Assembly: GCA_947165105.1 (NCBI GenBank)
Contig: CAMUZC010000044.1
Span: 1-13,418 of the forward strand
Direction: 5' to 3'
From: an uncultured Lachnospiraceae bacterium
Lineage (GTDB): Bacteria > Bacillota_A > Clostridia > TANB77 > CAG-508
DNA length: 13,418 nt
Part shown: positions 7,951 to 13,418 of the stretch, in pieces
How the letters are laid out: every line of letters begins with the position of its first letter
Numbering within the stretch: position 1 is the first letter of the stretch
Position numbers and translations under genes: made by a program
Notes under the pieces: generated by a model
What the model saw: only the letters and a program-made list of their open reading frames with translations
The model's database searches: none
Told to the model about the DNA's origin: nothing

Positions 7951-8487
7951 ATGTTAGGCGCATTATTTATGATTTTTACTACTTATCTTTTAACGAAAAA
8001 ACGGAACATTGAAATAAGCCTTGGATACCTTTGCGACAAAAAGCTAATCATTACTCTTATAGTCATTTCTACTATTTTATTCTGGTTGCTACATTTCATA
8101 TTTTCAAAAGTGAAAAGTCTTAGCAGATATGAGGATAATTGGCAAGAAGATGGACTAAGGTTTGTACGTGGAATAATAGTTCTTTCAGAGGCAGCGTTAT
8201 ATGTAAAAATACTCATGAATGTTGATAAAGGCAATTGGATTTTTTATCATGCATTATTGGGAATTGTTTTTATAATAATAATGAATGCTATAGAACTAGC
8301 ACTGATAGACCACTACTATTCTAAAAACATAAGAGAGATGATAGTTGATGGAATATTGATTCAAATACAAGATACAAGAAATGCTTTAATCCTTGTTTTA
8401 GCTGTTCTTTGCATCTTAAATTGGACATTATTAGGCTTTTTATTCGTACTCGTTCTTTTGGCTATTGTTACCGGTTTTTTCAAGTAA
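7951..8487 (+). CDS. Small multi-pass membrane protein of unknown function
   Basis: 178 residues; not recognised as any known family. The start is supported by AAGGAGG at 7935-7941, 9 nt upstream. Hydrophobic segments lie at about 1-15 (short), 31-53, 72-89, 97-119 and 143-176 (long enough for two passes), giving about four to six membrane spans. A charged stretch follows segment 2 (KVKSLSRYEDNWQEDGLR, 53-70), and a polar region with HYYSKNIREM precedes the last spans. No catalytic motif, metal-binding cluster or signal peptidase site was seen. It is transcribed alone, between its own promoter and a very strong terminator, and no neighbour suggests a partner. The reading frame is certain from its length, binding site and hydrophobic pattern; the function is not known. 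Confidence 0.85.
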   Translation: MLGALFMIFTTYLLTKKRNIEISLGYLCDKKLIITLIVISTILFWLLHFIFSKVKSLSRYEDNWQEDGLRFVRGIIVLSEAALYVKILMNVDKGNWIFYHALLGIVFIIIMNAIELALIDHYYSKNIREMIVDGILIQIQDTRNALILVLAVLCILNWTLLGFLFVLVLLAIVTGFFK

Positions 8488-8492
8488 AGAAG

Positions 8493-8532
8493 GTTGTTGC
8501 AAAAAGTATTTCTTTTTGCAACAACTTTTTTT
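8493..8532 (+). terminator. Very strong intrinsic terminator after the small membrane protein gene
   Basis: A perfect 14-bp stem (GTTGTTGCAAAAAG at 8493-8506, its complement at 8512-8525) with a 5-nt loop and seven Ts. It begins six bases after the stop codon. Confidence 0.95.
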
Positions 8533-8563
8533 GATATAAAAGCCGAAAATTAGACGCTAATTT

Positions 8564-8631
8564 AGCTGAAAAATATTGACAAATAGCTTATTTTAGTATA
8601 AAATATTAGTATTAAAACAAGCTGAAAAATA
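8564..8631 (+). repeat. 12-bp direct repeats bracketing a promoter
   Basis: AGCTGAAAAATA occurs at 8564-8575, just before the -35 box, and at 8620-8631, just after the expected transcription start. A related AGCCGAAAAT lies at 8541-8550, and GCTAATTTAGC at 8556-8566 is a near-perfect palindrome overlapping the first copy. This arrangement suits a regulator-binding site or a duplicated segment, but the region is AT-rich and the motifs are short. Confidence 0.4.
8576..8604 (+). promoter_or_regulatory. Consensus promoter not followed by a gene
   Basis: A perfect TTGACA at 8576-8581, a 17-base spacer and TAAAAT at 8599-8604. Transcription should start near 8611. No coding region with a ribosome binding site follows; the next strong signal is the terminator at 8772-8813. 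The promoter therefore appears to drive a short non-coding transcript. Confidence 0.75.
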
Positions 8632-8813
8632 CTTTTAAATAAAAGTATAAAATATAATTATAAATATAATTTCAATGAAATATATTATTTTATAATAATT
8701 GATTATAAAAACACAATAATGGTAACAACATAAATAGTATTATTGTGCATATAAATATAAGTGAAATAATCAATCACAATTTTAGCTTGTTAATGGCTGA
8801 TTGTGATTTTTTT
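8611..8813 (+). ncRNA. Candidate small RNA of about 200 nt between a promoter and an intrinsic terminator
   Basis: The predicted transcript holds four hairpins in a row: 8629-8648 (8 bp, 4-nt loop), 8663-8686 (10 bp with one bulge, 3-nt loop), 8712-8747 (9 bp, CACAATAAT with ATTATTGTG) and the terminator at 8772-8808. The 5' end can also pair with the terminator loop: AACAAGCT at 8616-8623 is the exact complement of AGCTTGTT at 8784-8791. The only ATG frames are 4-13 codons long and lack a Shine-Dalgarno sequence. It matches no RNA family I recognise; 6S RNA is not supported because the ends do not form a long rod. AT-rich DNA makes weak hairpins easily, so the promoter-terminator pair is the main support. 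Confidence 0.5.
8772..8813 (+). terminator. Intrinsic terminator in the intergenic region
   Basis: AATCACAAT at 8772-8780 pairs with ATTGTGATT at 8800-8808, AGC/GCT can pair inside the loop, and a run of seven Ts spans 8807-8813. It ends the transcript from the promoter at 8576-8604. Confidence 0.8.
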
Positions 8814-8828
8814 ATTGAAAATTATAAT
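8801..8828 (+). promoter_or_regulatory. Weak candidate promoter for the second structured RNA
   Basis: A perfect -10 TATAAT at 8823-8828 has a 4/6-match -35 TTGTGA at 8801-8806, 16 bases upstream. The -35 box overlaps the right arm of the preceding terminator. A start near 8835 would place 8860-9010 early in the transcript. Confidence 0.35.
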
Positions 8829-8859
8829 TAGTGATTAAAAAATGTTAATAAAATCAAAC

Positions 8860-9010
8860 AGCCCTAAGGAAAAAACGATTTATAATACTAAAGTTTAAAG
8901 GTGGATTTTCTTAAACCTAAAAATCCGTAAGATTCTAAAATACATAAGAAGAAAAAGAATGTTACAATTATATTAAATTTAGTAAAATATACGTTTTCAG
9001 GGCTTTTTTT
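8860..9010 (+). ncRNA. Candidate structured RNA or leader with closing helix, possible pseudoknot and U-tail
   Basis: AGCCCT at 8860-8865 pairs with AGGGCT at 8999-9004, and just inside it AAAACG at 8872-8877 pairs with CGTTTT at 8992-8997; a run of seven Ts (9004-9010) follows. Inside, GTTTAA (8893-8898) pairs with TTAAAC (8911-8916), while GGATTTT (8903-8909) pairs with AAAATCC (8920-8926); interleaved like this they form an H-type pseudoknot with short loops. A further hairpin pairs 8927-8936 with 8956-8965, nine pairs with one mismatch. No coding frame with a binding site is present. It lies directly upstream of the secretion operon promoter. It could be an independent RNA or an attenuator-like leader; it fits no riboswitch consensus I can recall. 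Confidence 0.42.
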
Positions 9011-9011
9011 G

Positions 9012-9040
9012 TTGAAAAAAGTCTTGACATAAATTATAAT
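9012..9040 (+). promoter_or_regulatory. Promoter of the type IV secretion operon
   Basis: The -35 TTGAAA at 9012-9017 and the perfect -10 TATAAT at 9035-9040 are 17 bases apart. The start should lie near 9047, giving a leader of roughly 37 nt. It begins one base after the T run closing the structured region. A perfect TTGACA at 9024-9029 sits inside the spacer but has no -10 box at a suitable distance. Confidence 0.7.
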
Positions 9041-9070
9041 AATAAAAGAATTAATTAATAAGAGAGAGTG

Positions 9071-9075
9071 AAGGA
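9071..9075 (+). promoter_or_regulatory. Ribosome binding site of the pilin-like gene
   Basis: AAGGA at 9071-9075 is 8 nt from the ATG at 9084 but only 2 nt from the ATG at 9078, so 9084 is the better start. The TTG at 9190, which opens the uninterrupted frame, has no such site. Confidence 0.6.
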
Positions 9076-9083
9076 AGATGAAA

Positions 9084-9567
9084 ATGAAAAAGACAAGTAA
9101 ATTAATCAAATTTTTAGTTGCAATTGTAATAGCCGGAACTTTATTTCGGATTTAACAACAATGTAAACGCAGCTACAAAACAAGTAAGTTTGAGTGATAT
9201 TTTGAATGCTGCAACAAACTGGATGGATACTGGAAATAGAGAAGCAAGCCAATTAAGTGGAACAGGAGTAGATGATTTTGCTCAACAACTTATTGGAATT
9301 GGTCAGTTGCTAGTAGCCATAGGGGTAGGAACTTTGGTTGTCGTTTCAATGATTATGGCAATTAAATGGTTAACAGCAACTCCAGATAAAAAGGCAAAAT
9401 TACAACAACAGTTGATAGGATTAGTAGTTGCAACTTTTGTTATATTTGGCGCAATAGGAATTTGGAATTTAGTTCGCGGAATTATGAGTAATGTTGAACA
9501 AAAATTAGCAGTAAATCAAAACAACGAGACTGTAATGATTGCGCAAAATTATGATATAAATGCTTAA
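9084..9567 (+). CDS. VirB2/TrbC-like T4SS pilin subunit, frame disrupted in the signal peptide
   Basis: Reading from 9084 gives MKKTSKLIKFLVAIVIAGTLF and then, in the same frame, a stop at 9153. Moving +1 at 9147 continues as GFNNNVNAATKQVS and runs open to 9567. The joined product of about 160 residues has a textbook signal peptide ending VNA-A, then a soluble stretch and two hydrophobic segments split by a short basic loop (TATPDKKAKLQQQ). That is the layout of VirB2/TrbC pilins, which form the extracellular pilus or channel lining of type IV secretion systems. Neither half alone makes a sensible exported protein: the first is 23 codons, and the second lacks a start with a binding site and a signal peptide. 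The extra base could be a real mutation, a sequencing error or a +1 frameshift site. It is first in an operon with PrgI-like, TraC-like and VirB4 genes. Confidence 0.75.
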
Positions 9568-9602
9568 TAGCAAATTGAGATTTTAACAAAGGAGGAATAT
9601 AT

Positions 9603-9938
9603 ATGGCAACACATTATATACCAAAAGATTTAAGAGGTGAAACCAGAATCTTGGTAATATTTACAGTAAAATCACTTATTACAACAGCAATTTTTGGTGG
9701 AGTTGGAGTAATATTTTTTCTACTATTCAGTGCTCTACAAATGAGGTTAGTTGGAATAATAATTTTACTGTTATTAGCTTTAATAGGATTCGGGTTTGGA
9801 ACAATAAAAATTCCAAGAATAACAGGTTGGCAATTTACTAAAAACATTGAAGGAGATTCAATGGATGAAGTATTTTTAAGATACATCAAGTTTAGAAATA
9901 ACAAAAAAGTTTATTCTTACACAAAGGAGGATAATTAA
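9603..9938 (+). CDS. PrgI/VirB3-like T4SS inner membrane protein
   Basis: 111 residues. The start has AAAGGAGG at 9588-9595, 7 nt upstream. It opens with a short polar stretch (MATHYIPKDLRGE), followed by two close hydrophobic segments at about 18-42 and 46-66, then a basic C-terminal cytoplasmic part containing KIPRITGWQF and ending in KEDN. Size, twin N-terminal membrane segments, the IP-x-D start and the position between a pilin-like gene and VirB4 fit the PrgI family, the Gram-positive counterpart of VirB3, which links to the VirB4 ATPase at the inner face of the channel. The last codons overlap the ribosome binding site of the next gene, which starts two bases after the stop, so translation is probably coupled. 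The family call rests on size, topology and order more than on catalytic motifs. Confidence 0.8.
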   Translation: MATHYIPKDLRGETRILVIFTVKSLITTAIFGGVGVIFFLLFSALQMRLVGIIILLLLALIGFGFGTIKIPRITGWQFTKNIEGDSMDEVFLRYIKFRNNKKVYSYTKEDN

Positions 9939-9940
9939 GT

Positions 9941-11296
9941 ATGGAAACGATAATTTATATAACAATAGCAATATGTGTTATTTTAGCTATTGCATTAGCA
10001 GGGGTTCTAGTATATGTGTGGTTTAGAGATAACAAAAAAGGAATGATAAAATCATCTAAAAACTCTGATTCAACAACTACTAAATCAAAATCTGGTAATG
10101 GACAAACAAGGTTACAAGGAATAGAATCAATGTCTAAATTTCTAGCATTTGATGATATTGTTGACAGTATGATTGTTAGAAAAAATAGAACTCAATATGT
10201 AATGGTTATGCAATGTAAAGGAATAAACTTTGATTTGCTAGGTGAAGAAGAAAAAATGGCTGTAGAGAGTGGGTTCGTTCAATTCCTAAACACTTTAAGA
10301 TATCCAGTTCAACTTTACATTCAATCAAGAAGTTTAAACTTAAGAGATAGCATTGAAAAATATCAAGCAAAAGTAAGTGAAGTAAATGAAGACTTAATAA
10401 AAATTGATAACCAAATCAGAAGAGAAAGAGCTAATGGAAGACTAGATTTAGTTAGAAAATTGGAATTTGAAAGAAGAAGAAAACAAAATATTGTTGAATA
10501 TGGAATGGACATAACCAATTATGTAGAAAGATTAAGTCAAAACAGAAATGTTTTACAACAAAATACTTATGTTGCAGTTGCATATTACACAAATGAATTT
10601 GGTGGACAAATTAGCAATTACTCAAAAGAGGAAATTGACAATATAGCATTTTCAGAATTATATACAAGAGCTCAAACAATTATTAGAGCTTTATCATCAT
10701 CTGGAGTATCAGCAAGGGTTATGAATTCAGAAGAATTAGCAGAATTGCTATATGTTGCTTATAACAGAGATGACTCAGAATTAATTAACGTAAGAAGAGC
10801 TGTAGAAGCACAATATGACAGCTTATACAATACAGCTAAAGATGTTATGGACAAACAAAAAGAAATTATAGAACAAAAGGTTGAACAAGAAGCAATTGAT
10901 TTAACAGCAAATAGCATAACAAAAGCTGATAGAATTATAAAATTAAGACAAGAGAATAAAGAAGAAATAAGAAGAAGAGCATTAGCCTATGTTGAAAGAT
11001 ATAAAGGCGAAATGACTAATGAATTATATGAAGAAACAAAGAGACAAGTAAATAAAGCTGAAATTTCAAACTTAAATAACAAAGAAGAAAGTAAAAAAGA
11101 AGACGAAGAAGAAAAAAGACGTTTAGCAAGAAGAGAAGCAGCAAGAAGAGAAATTGAGAAGAAAGAAGCAGACGAAAGAAGAGCTTTAATTCAAAAGAGA
11201 AGAGCACAAGCAAGAGAAAACGCAAGAAGAACACGACCAGATGGAGAACAAACAGCAGTGAGACGAAGAAAACCAACAGCAACAGCTGAAGAATAG
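9941..11296 (+). CDS. Membrane-anchored TraC-like T4SS protein (VirB4 N-domain-like, no ATPase), with Arg/Glu-rich tail
   Basis: 451 residues. AAAGGAGG at 9923-9930 lies inside the end of the preceding gene. Residues 5-27 form a single membrane anchor, followed by a Ser/Thr/Lys linker. Residues ~60-290 (FDDIVDSMIVRKNRTQYVMVM... YPVQLYIQSRSLNL... ELAELLYVAYNRD) look like the N-terminal domain found at the front of VirB4-type ATPases, including the closing ELLY-x-x-YN stretch, but no Walker A or B motif follows. A helical region (~150-190) is rich in Arg and Glu. From ~300 to the end the protein is almost purely charged, with long Glu/Lys/Arg/Ala runs consistent with a coiled coil or single alpha helix, ending RRRKPTATAEE. 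The gene order PrgI, TraC-like, VirB4 recurs in T4SS operons of Gram-positive and related bacteria, as I recall. It probably scaffolds or docks VirB4 at the membrane (inference). Confidence 0.72.
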   Translation: METIIYITIAICVILAIALAGVLVYVWFRDNKKGMIKSSKNSDSTTTKSKSGNGQTRLQGIESMSKFLAFDDIVDSMIVRKNRTQYVMVMQCKGINFDLLGEEEKMAVESGFVQFLNTLRYPVQLYIQSRSLNLRDSIEKYQAKVSEVNEDLIKIDNQIRRERANGRLDLVRKLEFERRRKQNIVEYGMDITNYVERLSQNRNVLQQNTYVAVAYYTNEFGGQISNYSKEEIDNIAFSELYTRAQTIIRALSSSGVSARVMNSEELAELLYVAYNRDDSELINVRRAVEAQYDSLYNTAKDVMDKQKEIIEQKVEQEAIDLTANSITKADRIIKLRQENKEEIRRRALAYVERYKGEMTNELYEETKRQVNKAEISNLNNKEESKKEDEEEKRRLARREAARREIEKKEADERRALIQKRRAQARENARRTRPDGEQTAVRRRKPTATAEE

Positions 11297-11318
11297 CTAA
11301 AGAAAGGAGAAAAGGTCG

Positions 11319-13286
11319 ATGGGATTATTTAATATAAAACCAAAAGAGAATAATAATGAAATTGATAAGAAAGTTGAAGAAGATAAAAGTCTTTTAAAGA
11401 AAAATAAAAAGAATTTAAAAGATATTATATCACCTGCAGGTGTAGATGCTACACATACAAATCACTTAGAAATAGTTGCAAGCACAACTAAATATGCACG
11501 TAGCGTAATTATTTCTACAATGCCAAGAATGTGTACATTCCCTGAATTTTTAAGAAGTATGTATACATTTGGTGATGCTAATATATCAGTTTTTATCAAA
11601 CCAATTACTGAAAATACATCACAAACTGATTTGAATAGACGTATTAATGAAATTGAATCTGAAAGAATTGTAGCTGCTGAAAGAGGAAATATCAACAGGG
11701 AAAGAATATTAGCTCAAAAAAGAATGGAAGCAGAAGAATTAAGAGATTCTATTGCTGGAGGATTTAACAAATTATATGAATCATCTGTTATATGTACATT
11801 ATTCGCATATAACCTAGAAGATCTTGATAAGCAAACAGAATTATTATCAACAGAAATGTCAAAGACATTAATTGGAATTAAACCAGCATGGGCAATGCAA
11901 GAAGAGGCATTTAACTCAAATATGCCATATGTAGATAATAAAATTAATAAAGCACACACATTTGACCGTAACTCAATGGCAACTGTGTTCCCATTCTTTA
12001 ATTCAGACATAGGACATGAAAATGGAATACCTCTTGGATTTAACCGTCAAACAGGATTACCAATTCTATATGATAACTTTAGCAAAGAATTAAATAACTA
12101 TAACATGGTTATATTTGGTAAATCTGGTGCTGGTAAATCTGTTGCAATAAAAACTTTAACAGCTCGTTCATCAGTATTGATGGGAATTGAAAGTTTAGCA
12201 CTAGATGCCGAAGGTGAGTACGGAGTAGTTGCTGAAGCTTTAGGTGGTGTTAATGTTGTTATAAGTCCAAATTCAAATACAATTATAAATCTATTTGATA
12301 TTGAACCAGAACTTGTAAAGGATGAAATTACAGGTAAAGAAAGAGCAATATTAAATGTTGAAAATAAAGTTGAAGACGTAACACAAGCGCTTGTTACAAT
12401 GGCAAGAGGAAGTACAAGAAGCCAAGAAGTAAACGAACTTACAAAGCAAATAATTGCTGAATCTGTTGCCGAAGAATATGAAGCATATGGAATAACAAGT
12501 GATGTTAATAGTATTTACGTAAAAAGAAACGAAAGAGTAATGGAAGATAATTACTTAGGAAGACAAAGAAAGGAAATGCCAACAATAGGATCTTGGTATA
12601 AAAGATTAATAAGAAAAGCCAAAGCAAATCAAAACCCTGATTATAGATTCCATTACAGCTACTTAGCAAAAGTTATGAGACAATATGTAAGAGAATTGGG
12701 TGGACAAATGGCATATTTCGATGGACAATCTACATTCGAATTATTAGAAGATATTCCATTTATTAACTTAGATATATCTCAACTTGAGGAAAGATTTGCA
12801 AGACCACTTGCTCAACAAATATTACTATCATGGACTTGGGAAAAATATGTTAAGAAAAATAGTGAAGATAAAACTAAAGCAGCAAAGAAAAGGGTTTTAG
12901 TAGATGAAGCTTGGATGCTTTTACCTTATCCAGAAGCTGTAGATTTCTTAAATACAATGGCAAGACGTGCCAGAAAAAGAAATGTTTCTTTAGCAGTTAT
13001 TTCACAAAAATTCCAAGATTTCTATGAAAAACAAGAAGTACAAGTAGTTTTAACATCATCAGATACAAAACTATTTTTAGCACAAGATAAATCAGAAATT
13101 GCATATATTAAAGAAGTATTCAAACTAAGTGAAGGAGAAGCAAATTTCTTGACAACATGTACAAGAGGTGAAGGTTTGTTAAAAGTTGGTGAAGATACAG
13201 CAATTATATCAATTAATCCAACAAAGAAAGAATTTGAATTTATCGAAACAAACTTAAATGAGTTAGCAAAAAGAGACAGGAGATAA
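11319..13286 (+). CDS. virB4: VirB4-family T4SS ATPase
   Basis: 655 residues; AAAGGAG at 11303-11309 supports the start. A charged Lys-rich opening (1-40) leads into a VirB4 N-terminal domain (~45-235) with the usual beta-alpha pattern and a helical Glu/Arg-rich stretch. The ATPase domain begins with FGKSGAGKSVAIKTL (Walker A, G267-S274), followed by the conserved LALDAEGEYG, and carries Walker B RVLVDEAWMLL (D529, E530), then RRARKRNVSLAVISQ and a DTKLFLAQDK segment. These are the hallmarks of the VirB4/TraE/TrsE hexameric ATPase that powers pilus assembly and substrate transfer at the cytoplasmic face of the channel. All ATPase motifs are intact, so the protein should be active. It is 22 bases downstream of the TraC-like gene and 4 bases upstream of the next start. 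It may work together with the preceding protein, which resembles its own N-terminal domain. Confidence 0.95.
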   Translation: MGLFNIKPKENNNEIDKKVEEDKSLLKKNKKNLKDIISPAGVDATHTNHLEIVASTTKYARSVIISTMPRMCTFPEFLRSMYTFGDANISVFIKPITENTSQTDLNRRINEIESERIVAAERGNINRERILAQKRMEAEELRDSIAGGFNKLYESSVICTLFAYNLEDLDKQTELLSTEMSKTLIGIKPAWAMQEEAFNSNMPYVDNKINKAHTFDRNSMATVFPFFNSDIGHENGIPLGFNRQTGLPILYDNFSKELNNYNMVIFGKSGAGKSVAIKTLTARSSVLMGIESLALDAEGEYGVVAEALGGVNVVISPNSNTIINLFDIEPELVKDEITGKERAILNVENKVEDVTQALVTMARGSTRSQEVNELTKQIIAESVAEEYEAYGITSDVNSIYVKRNERVMEDNYLGRQRKEMPTIGSWYKRLIRKAKANQNPDYRFHYSYLAKVMRQYVRELGGQMAYFDGQSTFELLEDIPFINLDISQLEERFARPLAQQILLSWTWEKYVKKNSEDKTKAAKKRVLVDEAWMLLPYPEAVDFLNTMARRARKRNVSLAVISQKFQDFYEKQEVQVVLTSSDTKLFLAQDKSEIAYIKEVFKLSEGEANFLTTCTRGEGLLKVGEDTAIISINPTKKEFEFIETNLNELAKRDRR

Positions 13287-13290
13287 TTAA

Positions 13291-13418
13291 ATGAAGAAAA
13301 CCATAACTATAACAATGATTGTTATACTATTACTTAATTTAATACATGTATCATCATTTGCTGCTGATGGAGATGTTGGAATAGATACAAGTAAGCCGGT
13401 GTCTACAGAACCACAGGA
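13291..13418 (+). CDS. Secreted or membrane T4SS component, N-terminal part only (cut by window end)
   Basis: Only the first 42 codons are present. AGGAG at 13278-13282, inside the end of virB4, is 8 nt from the ATG. The product starts MKKTITITMIVILLLNLIHV and continues SSFAADGDVG, a signal peptide with a probable SFA-A cleavage site, then a Thr/Pro/Ser-containing stretch. It is translated immediately after virB4, so it belongs to the same operon. In Gram-positive T4SS operons this position is often held by a VirB6/PrgH-like polytopic membrane protein or a secreted VirB1/VirB8-like component, but too little is visible to choose. Confidence 0.75.
   Translation, partial: MKKTITITMIVILLLNLIHVSSFAADGDVGIDTSKPVSTEPQ

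Noticed and set aside
8674..8850. Short ATG frames inside the candidate small RNA region
   Set aside because: They are 4-13 codons long, have no Shine-Dalgarno sequence, and their composition is dictated by the AT-rich hairpins.
9024..9029. Perfect TTGACA as the -35 box of the T4SS operon
   Set aside because: The TATAAT at 9035 is only 5 bases away, and no acceptable -10 lies 16-18 bases downstream. TTGAAA at 9012 has exact 17-base spacing.
8488..9083. Attachment site or left boundary of an integrative element before the T4SS operon
   Set aside because: No tRNA end, integrase or matching direct repeat was visible, and the right end of the operon is outside the window, so a boundary cannot be supported.
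8888..9109. 73-codon reverse-strand frame rich in Phe, Ile and Leu
   Set aside because: It overlaps the T4SS promoter and the pilin signal peptide. Its hydrophobic composition is what AT-rich DNA gives by chance, and no binding site is visible.
9190..9192. TTG start for the pilin-like gene
   Set aside because: There is no ribosome binding site, and it would drop the signal peptide that is plainly encoded just upstream in the neighbouring frame.
11016..11282. Reverse-strand Leu/Phe-rich frame
   Set aside because: It is the complement of the Glu/Lys/Arg codons of the TraC-like tail, hence all Leu, Phe and Ser; it is an antisense shadow.

Overview
The window is AT-rich DNA that reads cleanly in the standard code, with strong AAGGAGG-type ribosome binding sites, sigma-A-like promoters, U-tailed terminators and LPXTG-like wall anchors. 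Together these point to a low-GC Gram-positive bacterium, probably a gut-type clostridium. No rRNA, tRNA, CRISPR array or transposase gene was seen.

Bases 1-6002 hold two tandem, same-strand, paralogous surface protein genes. The first is cut by the left edge. The second is a complete 1528-residue protein with a signal peptide, a tryptophan-rich N-terminal region, a Ser/Thr linker, a DUF4214-like domain, two leucine-rich-repeat blocks, several Ig-like repeats with a GW signature, and an MPQTG wall-sorting signal. A strong terminator follows. Next come a promoter, a short REP-like hairpin in the leader, and an ABC-F ATPase of the YbiT/YkpA type (6212-7792) with its own terminator. A separately transcribed small membrane protein of unknown function (7951-8487) follows, bounded by a good promoter and a very strong terminator.

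Bases 8488-9083 contain no convincing gene but are not empty. A consensus promoter at 8576-8604 is followed about 200 nt later by an intrinsic terminator at 8772-8813, with several hairpins between, which looks like a small RNA gene. Next to it, 8860-9010 can fold into a closed multi-helix structure with a possible H-type pseudoknot and ends in seven Ts. It sits directly upstream of the promoter of the next operon. These two RNA candidates are the least explained part of the window.

From 9084 to the right edge is a type IV secretion/conjugation operon in the order VirB2/TrbC-like pilin, PrgI/VirB3-like protein, a membrane-anchored ATPase-less TraC-like protein, VirB4 ATPase, and the start of a further secreted or membrane protein. 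The genes are tightly spaced and each has a good ribosome binding site, so they are probably co-transcribed. The pilin gene has a one-base frame disruption inside its signal peptide, at a TTT-CGG site where +1 slippage would exactly restore the protein. No relaxase, coupling protein or integrase is in the window, so whether this is a mobile element cannot be decided here.
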